From Onchocerca volvulus (Eukaryota; Nematoda; Chromadorea; Rhabditida; Onchocercidae), in NCBI GenBank assembly GCA_000499405.2, contig HG738140.1, forward strand, positions 12,489,560 to 12,553,559: 64,000 bases of DNA, read 5' to 3'. The notes under the pieces were generated by a model, which saw only the letters and a program-made list of their open reading frames with translations, did not search any database and was not told the origin of the DNA. Shown here in pieces: positions 36,285 through 51,200 of the stretch (its first letter is position 1; each line of letters begins with the position of its first letter). The translations under genes were made by a program, and so were the position numbers.

Positions 36285-39200
36285 AGAGTCCGAGCAATAA
36301 CTTACGGCAATAACCGATGCGGCCGGTAGACCAGCGTAAGTCTTTATTTGCTGTTGCTGCTGTGATTGTTGTTGTGGCACTTTTTGCTTTAACGATTGTT
36401 TAGCATCTTGTTGACGCTGCCCGACTCCAACATGATATATTTCTGATTGATTGGTCATCTGCAATCGCAATTTCGTGTTTATTCAAGTTCAAATATAGAT
36501 TATAAAATCTGATTCAAATTTTTTAAAATTATAGGAGTTACACTGTCTTAGAATAGTTAATATCATATGCTTAATAGTTTTAAAATCAATAGAGATTATT
36601 CATGTCTCTTAAAGTCCTAACAACTGGTATTTTTTTGAATAAAGCTACAGATAAATAATAATCGAATATACTTGTTGTGTAGAGAGTAACGAAGAATCGC
36701 AAGAAATCGGAAATGCACCACTAGCAGCATTGTATAGAGAATTCAGTTGTTGAGCCGCAATATTAGCTTGTTGCGGAGAGCAAAGTGCGGTCGTTGGCGA
36801 AGATTGCTGATACAGATTAGACGTTAGGTACTGCTGCTGTTGTTGTTGCTGATGAAGATTCTGAATAATCATATGATTTCAAGTAATTTAATACTAACTT
36901 AAGGTTCCTAATATTAAAACTAGTGAAAGAAATTATTGACAGCAAACATCATGCACTTTCCACTCGTTTCTCCTTTTTTATTTGAAAAAGTCATCCCACA
37001 TATATTTTCAGCATGGATAATAATACTACAAACAGCGTATCAAATCAATGACGAAAAAGAATGGTTGGCAAATAAATTTTTTTCGGGATGAAGGAACCAC
37101 GGTCCTTTATGTAATTCAGATGATATAGCGCTGCAAAATCGACGGATTGCAAGTAGAGGAAGACAATAGTAAAATAATTCTCGTCGAATAAATAGACCTC
37201 TATCTTCAACTTTTCGGACTTAGACGATGTCAGCGAAAGATGAGGTGATTTGTAAAATCCAGATTGCATTACTTAATAAAAAAAAAAAAAAAAAATGCAT
37301 GATGTATATATATATATACTAGAAGCAGTATGCTCAACTTACTGGAAGACAGGGAAATTGGGCTAAGCTAACCGCTAAATGCGGCTGCTGTTGCTGCTGT
37401 CGTTGAGTATCCTGCCGTACAGTACCAGGTAATACACTTGCAGCTGCAGCAGCGACTGCTGCTGCTGCTGCTGTTGAATTGTTCGGTGCCGCTGAATAAC
37501 CACCTGGACCATACGCTCCGGTTGCTGCAGCTACATTGCCACCACCATAAGCACTTGTTGCTGCTGCCGCTGCAAAGATAAAATACAAACGGTCGGAATA
37601 CCGCTGTCAACTTTTGCAATGTGAAACGATCATTTCAAAAGCTGTAATTAGTAAAGAGATTTATCAATGGAAACCAGTCTAAGTTATATTTTCAAGACAT
37701 GTTTATTTACAGCATTTCCAATAATATCTTAGATTTCGACAAGCATTCTAAATAAATAAATACGTCTTTGCATAAATATCGATCTCGAGCACATACCTTG
37801 GAAGGTATTAAAGAGTGTTGAACGGTACATCTGCTGCAAATATTGTTGTTGCATTTGGGTAAATGGTGAAGTAGTGCCTGGTAAACCAATTGCAAATGCA
37901 ACCGCTTGCTGTGCTGTAGGCGAAAGTTGTTGCTGCTGTTGATGTTGCGTTGCACGACTTGCTTGATGTACAGAATTAGCCGATGCACTCGACCGATTAG
38001 CTTGCAAATTTGCTGCAGCTGTACTGGAAGGTGTAGCTCCAGCACGTCCCATTAATGATGTATCGAGAGATGATGGATTAGGGCAATTCTGTCGCACTTC
38101 TGTGGAGACTTTCATTTGCTGCTGTTGTTGCTGAGTTATTTGAGCCTAAAATATGTTGCATGAAATATATATATATATATAAATCTACTTCAATGGGAAT
38201 AAAGTACAGAGCGATATGAAGAATTGTTGATAAAAACAACCTGCTGTTGATGTTGCGATTGTGCTGTTCCGATCGTTGATTTTTTCGGTAGATTAGCATA
38301 TAAATCATAGGGATTGTTACTGACTGATTCTTGGAGCGATGCTGCTGATAAGCCCATTTGTTTGTTCAAATCTAGTTGCCGGGATGCAGCAGGTACAGTC
38401 TGTGGAGCTATGATTGCTGCTGCATTACATGTAGACGTCATCATCGGTGATCCATAATTTATTGATTGTTGCTGTTGCAGGTGTGACTGAGCTACCAACC
38501 GACTTGCTTGCTGCTGTGATGGCGCTGCTTGCACAACCTGTTGGCGCCCATCGGGCAACTGCGATACAGTATGTACCGCACCGGCATTCACTGCACCACT
38601 CATATTTTGCATGTTATTCGCGGTTTGCTGCTGGTGCAACAGCAAATGTTGCTGCTGTTGCTGCTGAAGCGACATCTGAGGTGAGGCAAAGCTGGCTGCA
38701 CCAGCTTGCTGAACAGCACTCCTACCTGGATAATATGATGATAAATTGCCTGTTGTTATACTCTTTGATTGCAGCGAATGTATTTGTTGCTGCTGCTGTT
38801 GTGGTATTACAGTAGTTCCTTGTACCCGCTGCTCAATTGGTGGCAAATGCTGTGCTTGAAGATATGCAGTCTCAGGAACTTTCATCATCTGTAACTGTGA
38901 TTGCTGATAAGAAGTTAGACGAACACCCTGATGTTGCTGTTGCATTGCAGCTTGACTCATATGTTGTTGCTGTTGTGGTCGCTGCTGCAATACCATGTGG
39001 CTATTATCACGCACAATATTTTGCTGCAGCTGTTGTTGTTGTTGTTGTTGTTGTTGCTGCTGCTGCTGAGATGGTTGCGATAAAAGGCCTTGGCCCTGGA
39101 AAGAATAATTGAAACAATGAAGTTCCAAAATAGAATACATGGACTGAAGTTAACTGGTATTTTTAGGTGAGATGCCTATAACAACACACAGATATATAAA

Positions 39201-42200
39201 CCACCGGATCAATTCACTTCCTGTAAAAAATATTACTACTGCCAATAACTACTAAATCTGATAATGACATGATCATACAAAATGTAGCATGGATAGCACA
39301 CATAGATGTCCTATTAATTTTTATGTAATCAAGATGTTTATGAATTTCTTCGAAGATGCAGAGATATGTGATACAAGTGAAACACCCAGACCAAAAGTTT
39401 TACTTTGCTTCAGACATCCAGGATCACAAAACTTGAGAAAAGAGCAAGAGAGGTAAGAAATTTGTCAATCCATAGCATGAAATATTTCTTGAAATCAATG
39501 AGCAAAGCCACAATAAAATCTTCAAATCAAGTAGTTTTAATCCATATCAGTACAAATCTGATGAATAAAAAAATGGAAAATTCAAGTGATCTAAGATATA
39601 ACGTTAAACATTAAAATTATACCTGCTGCAAAGGTATTTGCTGCAGCATTTGCGATTGCTGATGCTGTAGCGATTGTTGCATATGGTAACTGCTGGTCCC
39701 ATATTGTTGCTGCTGCATATGATGCGGTGGTCCTTGTGTAGCATTTCGGCAATCATACTGTGATGTTTCAGCACTCCTTGCAAAACTTGTCGGTGGCAGA
39801 ACTTTTGGAATGATGCTTCCTTGCGTACATGCAGCCGCAGCTCGTAAAACTGCTTCTTCTTTTGCCTTCTTCGAGTTTATGCGCATTAGTTGCTCAGCAT
39901 CTACTTCCATATACCCACCGGCCACTACGTCATCAATAACCTACAAAAAATGATGAGAAAACTTTCCATAGTGCTGTCTGGAAAGCCTACTGGATGCAAG
40001 CTTAATGTCTTCATGTATTATTATTTTATACAACTTCTTCAGTCAACCAATTAGAACTTTATTTTACAAAATAAACTGAAGCAAGCTATATTTCAAAATA
40101 AGATTAAAAACAAAAAAAAAAACCTTAGACTGAAAAACGTCAAATCCATGTTAGATGCATTCCCATCAATCCTTACCTCCATCGAAAAAAAAATTCATTC
40201 GACGTATTACTTATAAAAAAAAAGAAAAAAAAGAACTAAAAGCCTGATCTAAACACGATCTGAACAAAAAACATAGCAGGTCACGTCATAACCCAGATGA
40301 AGAACATCAATTTAACAAAAGAACTAATATTAAGAAAAACACAAAAATTTTGAACTGAAGATTCTAACATACCACATAACAAATCGGCTGCTTCCATTCA
40401 ATAGCAGTAATTCAATCTAATACTATTACTAATATAACTATGCTATTATGCTACTAGTGCTAATAAACAATAGAAAATGAGATAGATGAAAAAAGATGAA
40501 GCATTAAACAAAATCTATCTTAAAGCCAAGAGGAAAAAAAAAATGAAATTGCGCAGTAGTTCCAGTGAGAAAATGTAAGAATAAGTGGAAGAAAAGAAGT
40601 GCAATAATAGCGCAGATGATAATATATAGAAAGAATTTAAGTGTGAGTGCATGGTAATTAAAATATTGAATTATACTAAAAAAAAAACAATACCTCATCA
40701 AGATGCGAATCACTTTGTTTATCATCTACATCCATCTTATCTTTACCATCATCGGCATCTTCCGCTTCCATTTCCTGCAATAATTCATTAGGTATGACAT
40801 TTCTAACAAGACATCTGATATACACAATTTACACAACTTATGAGAGATACTACACTTAGGCATTGTGAAAACATTCCCTAGATCTTAAATATGCTAATTA
40901 GCAAGAGTTAATCGTACAGATTATCGATGGGTAAAAGTAAACAGAATAAAAAGGAACTTGAAAAGTATTATCGAAGCTTTCAGTTAAAGAAAAGCATGAA
41001 AGCACGTCCGAATCAACTGGAGAGAATTAAGATGAAGCGCAATGAATAACCGAAAAGTAAAGTCCTATTTATTTTTCGATATCCTTTGTTGCAAATTATG
41101 AAGCAGCTACCAGCTTCTTTAAATCAAGAATAAAAAAAATAACCAATTTACTTCTTTCATATGATTAAAGCTAACAATCACAATTACCCTTCCACTTGGA
41201 AAATTTATTAAATGAAATCAATTTCGAAATAATAAAAATGCTACTCTATATCTCTGCATATGTTGCTTTAACTTATACATTACCTGATGCTCAGCATTTG
41301 CTGATAATTTCGATGTAATACTGCCATCGTTACCCGCATCTATATTATCTTGTGAACTGTTCCCCTGCTCCTGGTTATTCGTATTCAAATTCATATTCAC
41401 CAATGCCGCTGTATCGTTAAGACTATCATGTCTCGAATTTCTACTACCAGCGCCTTCATTTAAATAATCCGTAGCGGTATCTTCAGCGCTATGTTGACTT
41501 CGATTATCGTCTAAAACTATTGATTGCACAGCAAATTCGGTTTCCTGCAAAAAGAGAACAAACATTATGCTTCGAGCGAAGTTTTTGTTTAGATTGTTTT
41601 ATAATCATTTAGACTGAAGTCTCTTATCCTATACAAAATTGATAAGTTCACCAACTATCAATATAGATTGCACACCAAATCTTAAGAATTTTATGCCCAT
41701 TTAATATTAATGGATTTAAACAACTCAGTAGTAATAATATTATAACGTTACACAAGTACCAACCAACATATCTCAAAGAATTTATGCTGTCTCAGTGAGA
41801 CCAACTGGGGAGCGCAGCACAGCAACTAGAATTAACTCAATTTTTTACGCTTGGAATTTCATGAAATCAAAGACCTCAAAGCTTTTATTTCCCTCGCTTG
41901 GATGTCCAGAACGAATAATATAGTAAAGTTAAAGTTTAATTGAAATTAATGTATGAAACTGAAATCAATACATTAATATTCCAATTTTCCAAGAATTATA
42001 AAAAAAATCTTATGATTCATGCCAAGTTCTCTTAAGAGCTTATTATTACTATTTCTAAATCTAAAAAGATTAATAAAAAAGAATCGTCCCCAAAATGTGC
42101 TTTGTGAATAACTATTAAATTGTGTTGAATCTAACGAAATGCTTTATTTCTCTCAACGTGCTGTGTGGTTAACCCGAATTGTATTATGCCAACAACAAAA

Positions 42201-45200
42201 GTGCAAATGCTTGCTTAGTGCATAAATTTACGTACGTATAAGACAAATTTTTTGCAGTAATTTTTGGCATGCACAGACCTGCACATCGTGAACATCATCT
42301 TGCACTCGCACGGTAGCGACACATTCAGAATCATCTGCATGCTCCTCTTCTGCTTCCATTATTGCCTCACTCCGGATGTGTTCGACTTCATAAATACATT
42401 CATGGCATTGTTGCTGTCTGATACCATCAATATCACTGTCAATATTCTGATCCGGGAAGGAATCAGCATCATCAATTCGCCCTTCATCAATCAACTCGAA
42501 ACTCCCGTTGGATTCAGCATCATTCACACTATCCAGAATACTCGCTCCTGACCTTTCCGCACTTTGGAGTTGCTGCTGTTGCTTCGATAGTGCATTATTA
42601 ATCTTATCTGCATCATGAACTACGGGATCGGTAGAACATTCCGCATCTGAATTTGGTATAAAAATTCGATCGTTGGTTGATAAATGTATCACCGTATCAT
42701 TGGGAGATAGTTTTTCCTCATTTTCGGTTTTTTCAACACATTCTTGCTCTGTACCACAATTACTACCGGACTTGAATATTTCAGCAGATCCCAAAATCTT
42801 GATCCTGTCTGATACTGAAATCTGCTGCTGCTCCTGATCTTCAGGGCCATCTTCTAGCTGGGTTTCCAAATTTGCCGATGATGTTGACAACAAACTTGTT
42901 TGGCCACTTTCACTGCTATTTGTTGAGGACACTGAATTTTTACGACCAAGGATATTCCGATCAACATTCCCTCCTCCTTCATCATCATCGGATGTGCAGA
43001 GTTCCTGATGTTGTTCCTGCTTCGGCTGATTTTGATCGAAATGCATGTCTTCCGGCTATAACATAAATGCAATATGTGTTTAACATATTTTTTTTCTTGC
43101 AATATGTGCTTACCCATGTCTCTATTATGTTTGATACAAAAATTTATGGTACAGTGCAAATTAAGTATTATTTTGAATCTATACAATATTAGTTTTGTGC
43201 CTCTAGAAAAATGAAATCTATCTTTGATTTAATTAATCTTTAAAACGAAGAAGAAAAACACACTGAAATGATTTACAATTACTTCTTATTGTTTGAATAA
43301 AGCACTATATCTGTTAGACATTAAAAAAATTTTTTTCAATGTAACGCAAACCAAATTATTTGAAGTCTGAAGTGCCAATGACAAAGTAGTCTTGTCTAAT
43401 GCAAGCACATGAGTAAAGAGTAGCATGAAAATTAAAAAAAATCAGTGACAAAGCACTTAAAACTTTCAGAACAATCTGGAACACAAATATAAAAATACAC
43501 AGTGCGGCACATTAATTAACCCGCAATGTATGTTAACCTCGTGCATGCATGCAAAAGATTAAAAAAAAATGTTTTGACGAGAAATGTTAGTTTTTGCTAC
43601 AAAAGAGTGCACAAATATAATCAAAGTGTGAATATCCTTGTTCAAAACTTGTTCCAAGAATTTTGGCTATTTATTATAATAGCTCAGGACAAAGTAAAGC
43701 TTGTTCGTTTTAGAATCTCGTTCAAAACATCAGTCAATTGGAAAAAAGTCCCTTTTTATTAATTACAATTAATTTAATCATTTCGTAAATTTTTTTTTCA
43801 TATTTTCATTATAAACTCAATATTTTTCGGGGTGTTACGGGTTTGATGATATGATAGCTAACATAAATCAGATTACCGTATAAATTCGAATTGAAAACGT
43901 CCATTATTTCTGCATTCTTTTGCGCAGAATAGATGAAATTTTGGGAGTGTATTCAAAATTCGGCTAAATGTAAAGATCATAATCTATCCAAAATTTATCC
44001 AAATTTGTTTATATATGAAAGCTGTATTAAACAATTCTTCCTATAGTGTTCGATGACTATGCAATACAGCTTACTGAATGCATGCATATTTTGGGATGAA
44101 TGAAATGAATTTCGCTAGGTAAGAAATTATTAAAAAAATGGCAGGAAAAATTAAATTTTAGTGTAAAAGCATAGGAATTCAAAAACATATGGAGGAAAAC
44201 AGAAAGTTTAAGTTTTTTTCATAATCTAATAAAAATTCTCATGGTTTCCTTCTGCACTGAGAGACAATATGCTCAATTCTCTACACAATATCAGCAAATT
44301 ATCAAGACTAATTAAACTGCCCACCAGAGAGAAAATTGAATACCAATCTCCTGGAAGCATACGATATTAATCACTTTACTATGCTGGTGGTACTTGCTCC
44401 ATACCCAGGTCAAAAATGATGTTCCCCACGTGCAATGGTACAAAAAATGTAATCTTAATTTTAACATATTTTCTTACGAAAAATTTAATAACAAAGCAGC
44501 AGTTGCAAACGATAAAGCCAAGAAAGTTTAAGCAGAAAGAAAGGGAAACATTGAAATAACTAACGGGACGTTTGGGTACAATAACACTGTCTGTTGCTAT
44601 CGAAGGTTCATCAGTTGTCTGCTTCTGATCCACTAAATCATATTTTTTGGATTGATTTGACTCATCACATGATGTATTCCGAGGTGAACAACATTCATTC
44701 GACATGCTCTGTAGAGAGACATTCGTTACACATCCTTTCGAAACAGGATCCATTTTCTGAAAATCAAAAACTTCTATCTGATAAAAGATAAAGAATATGG
44801 CTCATTTCTCTCCTCTTCCACACTAAATAGGCTCGGCTGCATTCGCAATCGGAAAATTTCTGTCACCTAAAAAACAAAACTGCGATACACGCAAAGGAAT
44901 CGGATAAACAGATCTCGAAGAAAAATCAGTATAAATTAGACTACATACGGTGTGCTCCATTTCCATTGTGGTAGGTGCAGATGTTACCGCTACTTTCACT
45001 GACTGTAGGAGATTGAAGTCTATATTCGTACTGCCAAACAGTGAATCACTTTTGCTTTCTGGTTTAGATGCATTGCCTTTCATGTTATTCACACCAATTT
45101 TATTGTGAGACTATAATAAAATTCCAACTTGAGTAAAAGTTATTTTCAGAAAAAATATATAAAAACCAAATTTTTTTTTTTGGATTTCCACTTCCAAAAC

Positions 45201-48200
45201 TGCAAAACTTTTAGTTCCAACACTGCTGCTGTAGATAACATTAAAAACCTTCCTAATGCTTAAAACATCGATTCTCAAAAATCATCATTCGTTTTCTTCA
45301 AACGCAAACCTTAAAAAAACAATCTGCAAAAACTAACTTTATTTAATGGCTCCTGTTTCACTACTGCTACATCTCCTGTTTTCAAACTTTCACAAGAATC
45401 AGAATCCATCTGAGATACATCTACATTCGGTGATTTCAGCTCCTTTTTGCTCCTTTTTATTTCTTCAGAATCTAAATTCCACAATATAAAAGCTAATTAC
45501 AAACAAGGAATTTAGCAACATAAAAATTTTTAAGTCGCATAAAACTACACACTTTCAGCTTTAAGATGCCTTTTCCAAGCACTTTTGGTGTTTGCTAATT
45601 TATGGGTTTGAATGCCTGTTTCCGGACTTCGATCGTTTAAACTAGTAACATCAGATTTTCCAACATCATCACTACTTCCACTACCAGCTCTATCCATTTT
45701 TTGCCGCTGACTTTCACCTTGTAATTTTTCATTTTTTTGTTTCGCTTCAGCCGCCTCTCGTTTCTGTTCTTCATGCTGCTCCTGAAATATATAATATCAT
45801 TACAATAATTTGGGTCATTTGAGATTATATACCTTTTCAGCTTCCAGTTGAACATCTGTGAATGAATTTTTTTTGCTTAGTTTTAACAATGAAAATGATA
45901 TCTTACAAATTGAAACAATGAAGCCGATCTAAACAAATTCTGCTTTCCTCATTTCTACAAGTAATAATGAAATATTTTAATCAGTGTCTAATAATGGATC
46001 GATGAACTCCAATAATCTACTGAGGCTCAATATTCAAGTAATAGTATTTCTAATCGTATTTTATTGAAGTCAGTAATGTTAAGTTTCAATGGAAAACTCA
46101 AAACCATACTTTTGCCTTTCTTTTTAACTTTTTCGCTAATTTTTTTTCAAATTGTCCATTAGTCGCAGGCTTTCGACCTTTTTTCTTCTGTTCGGGTATA
46201 GTGGGAGTCGTTTTAATCTGCTTCTGATCATCTTCTCGAAACATGGAGATTTCAACCAAAGATTTCTCCTGAAAAAGTTTGACATAAGAATACAAGAACA
46301 TATCTAAAAATTTTTTGTGGAACATATTTGGAATGACTAAATATTATCTAAAATAAATGCGGGCTTGTTCAAAACAGTTACACACAAATCGAAAAAACAA
46401 TGTAGAAAAATTGAACAGCGTAAACAAATCAATGATTTATGTTCTCAATAAATGAATTTCAAACAACAACTTCATAACTTTACTGGTACTGTTATGTCGG
46501 AAAATTTATCTCTTATTTTACACTCAATGTACAAAGAGAATAAATACCGCTTTCTGCTTTTTTTTTTCCGGAATTCCCACAGTGATAACGGCAGTGGCTT
46601 CACCCACTTCATCACTCTTGCTGAATCGTTTTTTACCAGCAACTTTCTTTTCGACCGACTTCTCCAGAAACTGTTTGTTTTCTGCCTTCAATGGGATAAT
46701 CTGAAACGAAATCCATAAATTTCAGTATCTTCCTACACTTTAAGTTACTATTATAATCTCATTCACTTTAATCTCGCTATCTTATTGTAATAATATCCCT
46801 TTCTACCTAGTAGAATAATCTTTCTAGGAGTAATTCTGAGCTAAGTACCCACTGTCCTACGAATGTGAAAAAAAGATTTTCTAGCGTCCTGAAACGCATA
46901 TAGAGAGCAAAATGTCTAAAAACATTTGTATTTCTTCAACTATCAACATCCAACAAGAATAACAGGATAATCATATTATGGCATGATATCGTTACAAAAT
47001 ATATTAAAAACATTTAAAAATATGAATATTACGACAAACTAATTTTACAAAAAAATTCTAGAACTAAATTAGGGCATGGCAAATGTATGATGGCAAAACC
47101 TTTTTTCCTTCTGCATCAGATTCGTCTTCATCATTTTCCTCTAGCTCTCCTTTTTTACGTTCTTTTTTTAAACTTAAACGCCTGATATTTCCAGTCTTTT
47201 CTTTTTCGTTTCTTGATTTCTGACTTTCATCGATCTTTGTGATAAGTTTTTTATCATTTTCCTCTTCATTCTTCTCCTTGTATAACGATGGAACAATGGA
47301 ACTTCGGGAATGTTTCGTGGATTCATCATCCGTAGAATAAGTTCCAAATACGTCATCTAATGATAACGATGTAGTCTTTTTCTGCAAAATTTTCATTTTA
47401 AAAGAGAGATAAATCCCATTTTATTCCTTGAACAAACGATTAAGATTCGGATGAGAATAATCTAGCTAAAGGCCTTTAAAAAAATTATATTAAGCAACAA
47501 CTTCTAATGCCCTGGAAGAGAAGTATTCTAATCATTTAAAGAGCGCTATTAGCGAATATGAATAAATATTGATTATCAAAAATGAACGTATTTAGTCATA
47601 AATATAATGTACCTGTTTTTTATACGTTTTTAATGGCGCTGTCTTTCGATTGCGCCTTCGTTTTGTACATTCTTCATCCATTTCGGACTTTTCTGAATCC
47701 TTCTCAATCTACAAATGTCAACATATTAAAAAAAGTAAATAAATCAAGAAACTTAAGCTATCAAAATGGTTGCCCAAAAACAACATTAAAACCCCCATAA
47801 TGTTTCACAATTAATTAAACACGTCTTCCAGTAGCATATTGTCTTTTCAGCTTGCATAAAACTTCTTTTTAGATATTGTTCAATATTACAGCATCAATCA
47901 AATTTCGGAGTGCTGCAAATGTCTGCCTGAAAATTCCCTCTAAATTTTAAGCAGTACTAGAAAATTTATAATGAAAATATTACCTCATCATTATCATCAT
48001 CATCATCATCATCATCATCAACATCATTACATTCGGTTTCGTCGTCAACAAGTAATTTCTTTTGCAGAAGTGATTTTGTTTTTTTCATCGATTTATCTTT
48101 CGGTTCCGTTTTCTTCTTTTTACGGGCTCTAGAAGCATATACTGAAGGACCCGACGAACTATCGGATTCTTCATCGTTTGCTGAATCCTTCTCTTCATCG

Positions 48201-51200
48201 GATGAAGAGCTCTCTAGTTGTACTCTCTTTGGCCGATTCTAAGAAACATCAAGATAAACTAAAATCAATCATAAATCATAGAAAATCATAAATTCCTCAT
48301 TCAAGTGTATCGTTCATCGGTGGCAAATTCAAATTTAAATTTCAAAGCTAAATTATAATACTTGTTCGTTATTTCGACGACTTCGTGTCCTTTCTTGTAA
48401 CAACTCCAATGCTCGATTTTTTCTGGCTGCATCATCTGGCTTCGAGGAGGAACGCTGCTTAACTCGATCGTACATCGACAAACCTAGTGATCCCGAAGCC
48501 TCTTCTTCCATGAACAATCGTTTCAATTCTCGATCAAATGACTATAAACTTATCGCGATTACAATAAAATTCCTATGAACAATCAGCTTGGCCGCAGTCA
48601 CCTTCAAACTTACAAATAAACGATTAATTGCTACTTACATGGAGTTCTACTTCCGATGACGACGTTTCTTCATTTGAACTTGTACTCGACTCCTTTTTTC
48701 GCTTTCTTTTCTTCTTCGTCAATTCCTTCTTTCTTCTCTGCTCTTTCTCCTTTTCCTTTTGCTTACGATTTTCTTCCTCTTGCTATAATAAAAAAATTAA
48801 GTTTGTAAGCAAACTTTACAATCCCGAAGTAAAATTAGTAACAGTATCAAGTAAAGTCCGATGGTATAGATTTTTCAACTGCTTCCTTAAAAATTCTCCA
48901 TGGAAATTCCAGTTTTATCTATATGTAGAAAGTTCTTATTTAAAACATACCTTCTTTGCATGATATCTCTGTAGGTGTTCTTTTTCTTTGACCTTTTCCT
49001 TATACTTAACATTAGCTTCATACTTCACCGACTTATTCTTAACGCTTTTTTCCATTTGCCGTTGCGTTTTCCTTTTATCCGAGCTACGTTCTCCTCCTTC
49101 TTCGTGTTCTTTATCTTTCTCCTTCTAGAACCAAAGCTTGATATTGGACTTTATCCAAGATTTTTCCATAAATTCAAAAACCAAATAATGGAAAATTTAT
49201 CTACCCTAATCAAATATATCTAGTACAATAAAAGTCGGGAATGACAAACCAATTCTTTTTTTCCCTTTTTTTCTTTCGGTTGCTTCTGAGGTGCCATTTT
49301 CAGCTTCGCTTCCTGTGATTCGATTCTTCCATCACCATATTTTTTATCTTTTTCTTTCTCAGCCACATTTTGATCTGATTTTTCCAGCAGCTACAAACAA
49401 TATGATTTATTTACATACGATTTACATCTTCAATAATGGCTGTTTTGATCAATGTCACAACAACACCCACTATAATTTATGGGAATCTAGTTTGTTATTT
49501 CGATCTACACTTCCTTTCTTTACCAAAAACGACATAAATGGAGAAATTTCTTTAACCTGCCTAGCTGGATGCAGTTACGATCGTGAAAAAATACCAAATT
49601 AAACAAAATCAAATTAAGAAAGACTCCGATGTTCCCAAGAAGCAGCTGTCTTTTCACCCGAAATTTTAAAAGCAGTATACCGCTTCATCGAAAAATCAAA
49701 AAAAAAAAAAAAAACCTTCTTCTCATTTTCCTTGGAATTTTTTTCCTTTATGCTTTCAACTAATCCTTTTTTGTTTTCATCATTCGATTTATGACATATT
49801 CCTTCATCGCCTTTCTCCTTTCTAACTTTTTTCAACTGCTTAAGAACTTCTGATGAATCTTGCGCCTACAATATACAACGATATATAAAAAATAAATATT
49901 TTAATAAAAAAAGGGGGAAGCGGCAGAACCTTAAACAATTAGAGAAAAAAATTGATACCAAAAATTGGTATCGATTTTTTCCCTATTTCTCCGATAAAAC
50001 GAAAAGCTTACAATGATTTTCAACTTATAACTGGTACATCTCATTAATAGAAATACAAATTCAATGGTTTTAATGCATTGGTATCGATTTTTCCTCTATT
50101 TCTTTTTCTATTGGTATTTCCAAAAGATTGAAAATCACTGTAAGAACAAGCAGCTTGATGAATTCAAATCGAATCTCACCTGTTGACGGAATAATTCACT
50201 CAATGAAGGCTGTTTGTTCGTAGAATCCTTTGACATTTTTTTCTCAGGCACGTGCATTTTCGAACTCGTCTTCACATGCTCTTTCTCTCTTATCTGTATC
50301 TCAAAAAAAAAAAATTTTTTTTTAAAGCAATACTGCTTGCATTTAGTTAACAATAAAAAGATCTCAAACCGCATCTAAAGCTGAAATATCATACTTAGAA
50401 TAACTAAATATAAACCTTATCAGTCCCTTGAGTTCGCGGCCGCGTTTTATCCACTTCTAACACAGCACTACTGGAAACTGAACCTGACGTTGATGGTTTT
50501 GATGTGCCAGATGCAGAAGAAACTGAAGCTTGTTTCGAATTAACAGTGGAATGTACTAAAGGAGGTGGAGTAGACGGTTTTGTTGTAGTCCTCCAGGATG
50601 AAGACTGCGCACCATTCTGTGAACCAGTACTACGTACCAATGGTTGAAGAGATGTGATATGGCACGGTGATGTTGGATCGAGTGAATGGGAGATACTACT
50701 ACATATCTGAAATTAGGAACGGTTTTATTCGACTGATAAGATGTTTAATATCCGAATCCATCCATATACAAAAATTTTTCTTATGACCAAATCCCTTATT
50801 TCCAGCATCATGGTATTTAATCATAACATTCAACGTCTTCAATGATGCAGCTATACATCATCCACAGATGTTGGCTACTGAAAACGGGATATTTCTCTCA
50901 ATGTAATTGAGCTTTTTATAATTCCCTACTATAATTTTTGTAATCTGAGTTGATTCAAAAATTTTTGCAATAAAAATTATGGAATCAGTAAAAAAACAAA
51001 TAACAGACCAACGAGGGTGGTGGAGGTGGAGCTAAGATCAGAGAAGTGCCAGCTGCTGCAGATTTGTGTGCCGCTAAAGACAATGTCGGAGGTACAGGAG
51101 GTTGCGGAAACGGTGGAGGTGGAATACTGAAGTCTGGTGGATAAGCAATACGAGATGCAGCTGCTGACGAAGGTGTCTGATTACTGCTCTGTGTAATGCT

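Noticed and set aside
38447..39112. Val/Ala-rich plus-strand frames
   Set aside because: They are antisense shadows of the CAG/CAA-rich SPEN exon.
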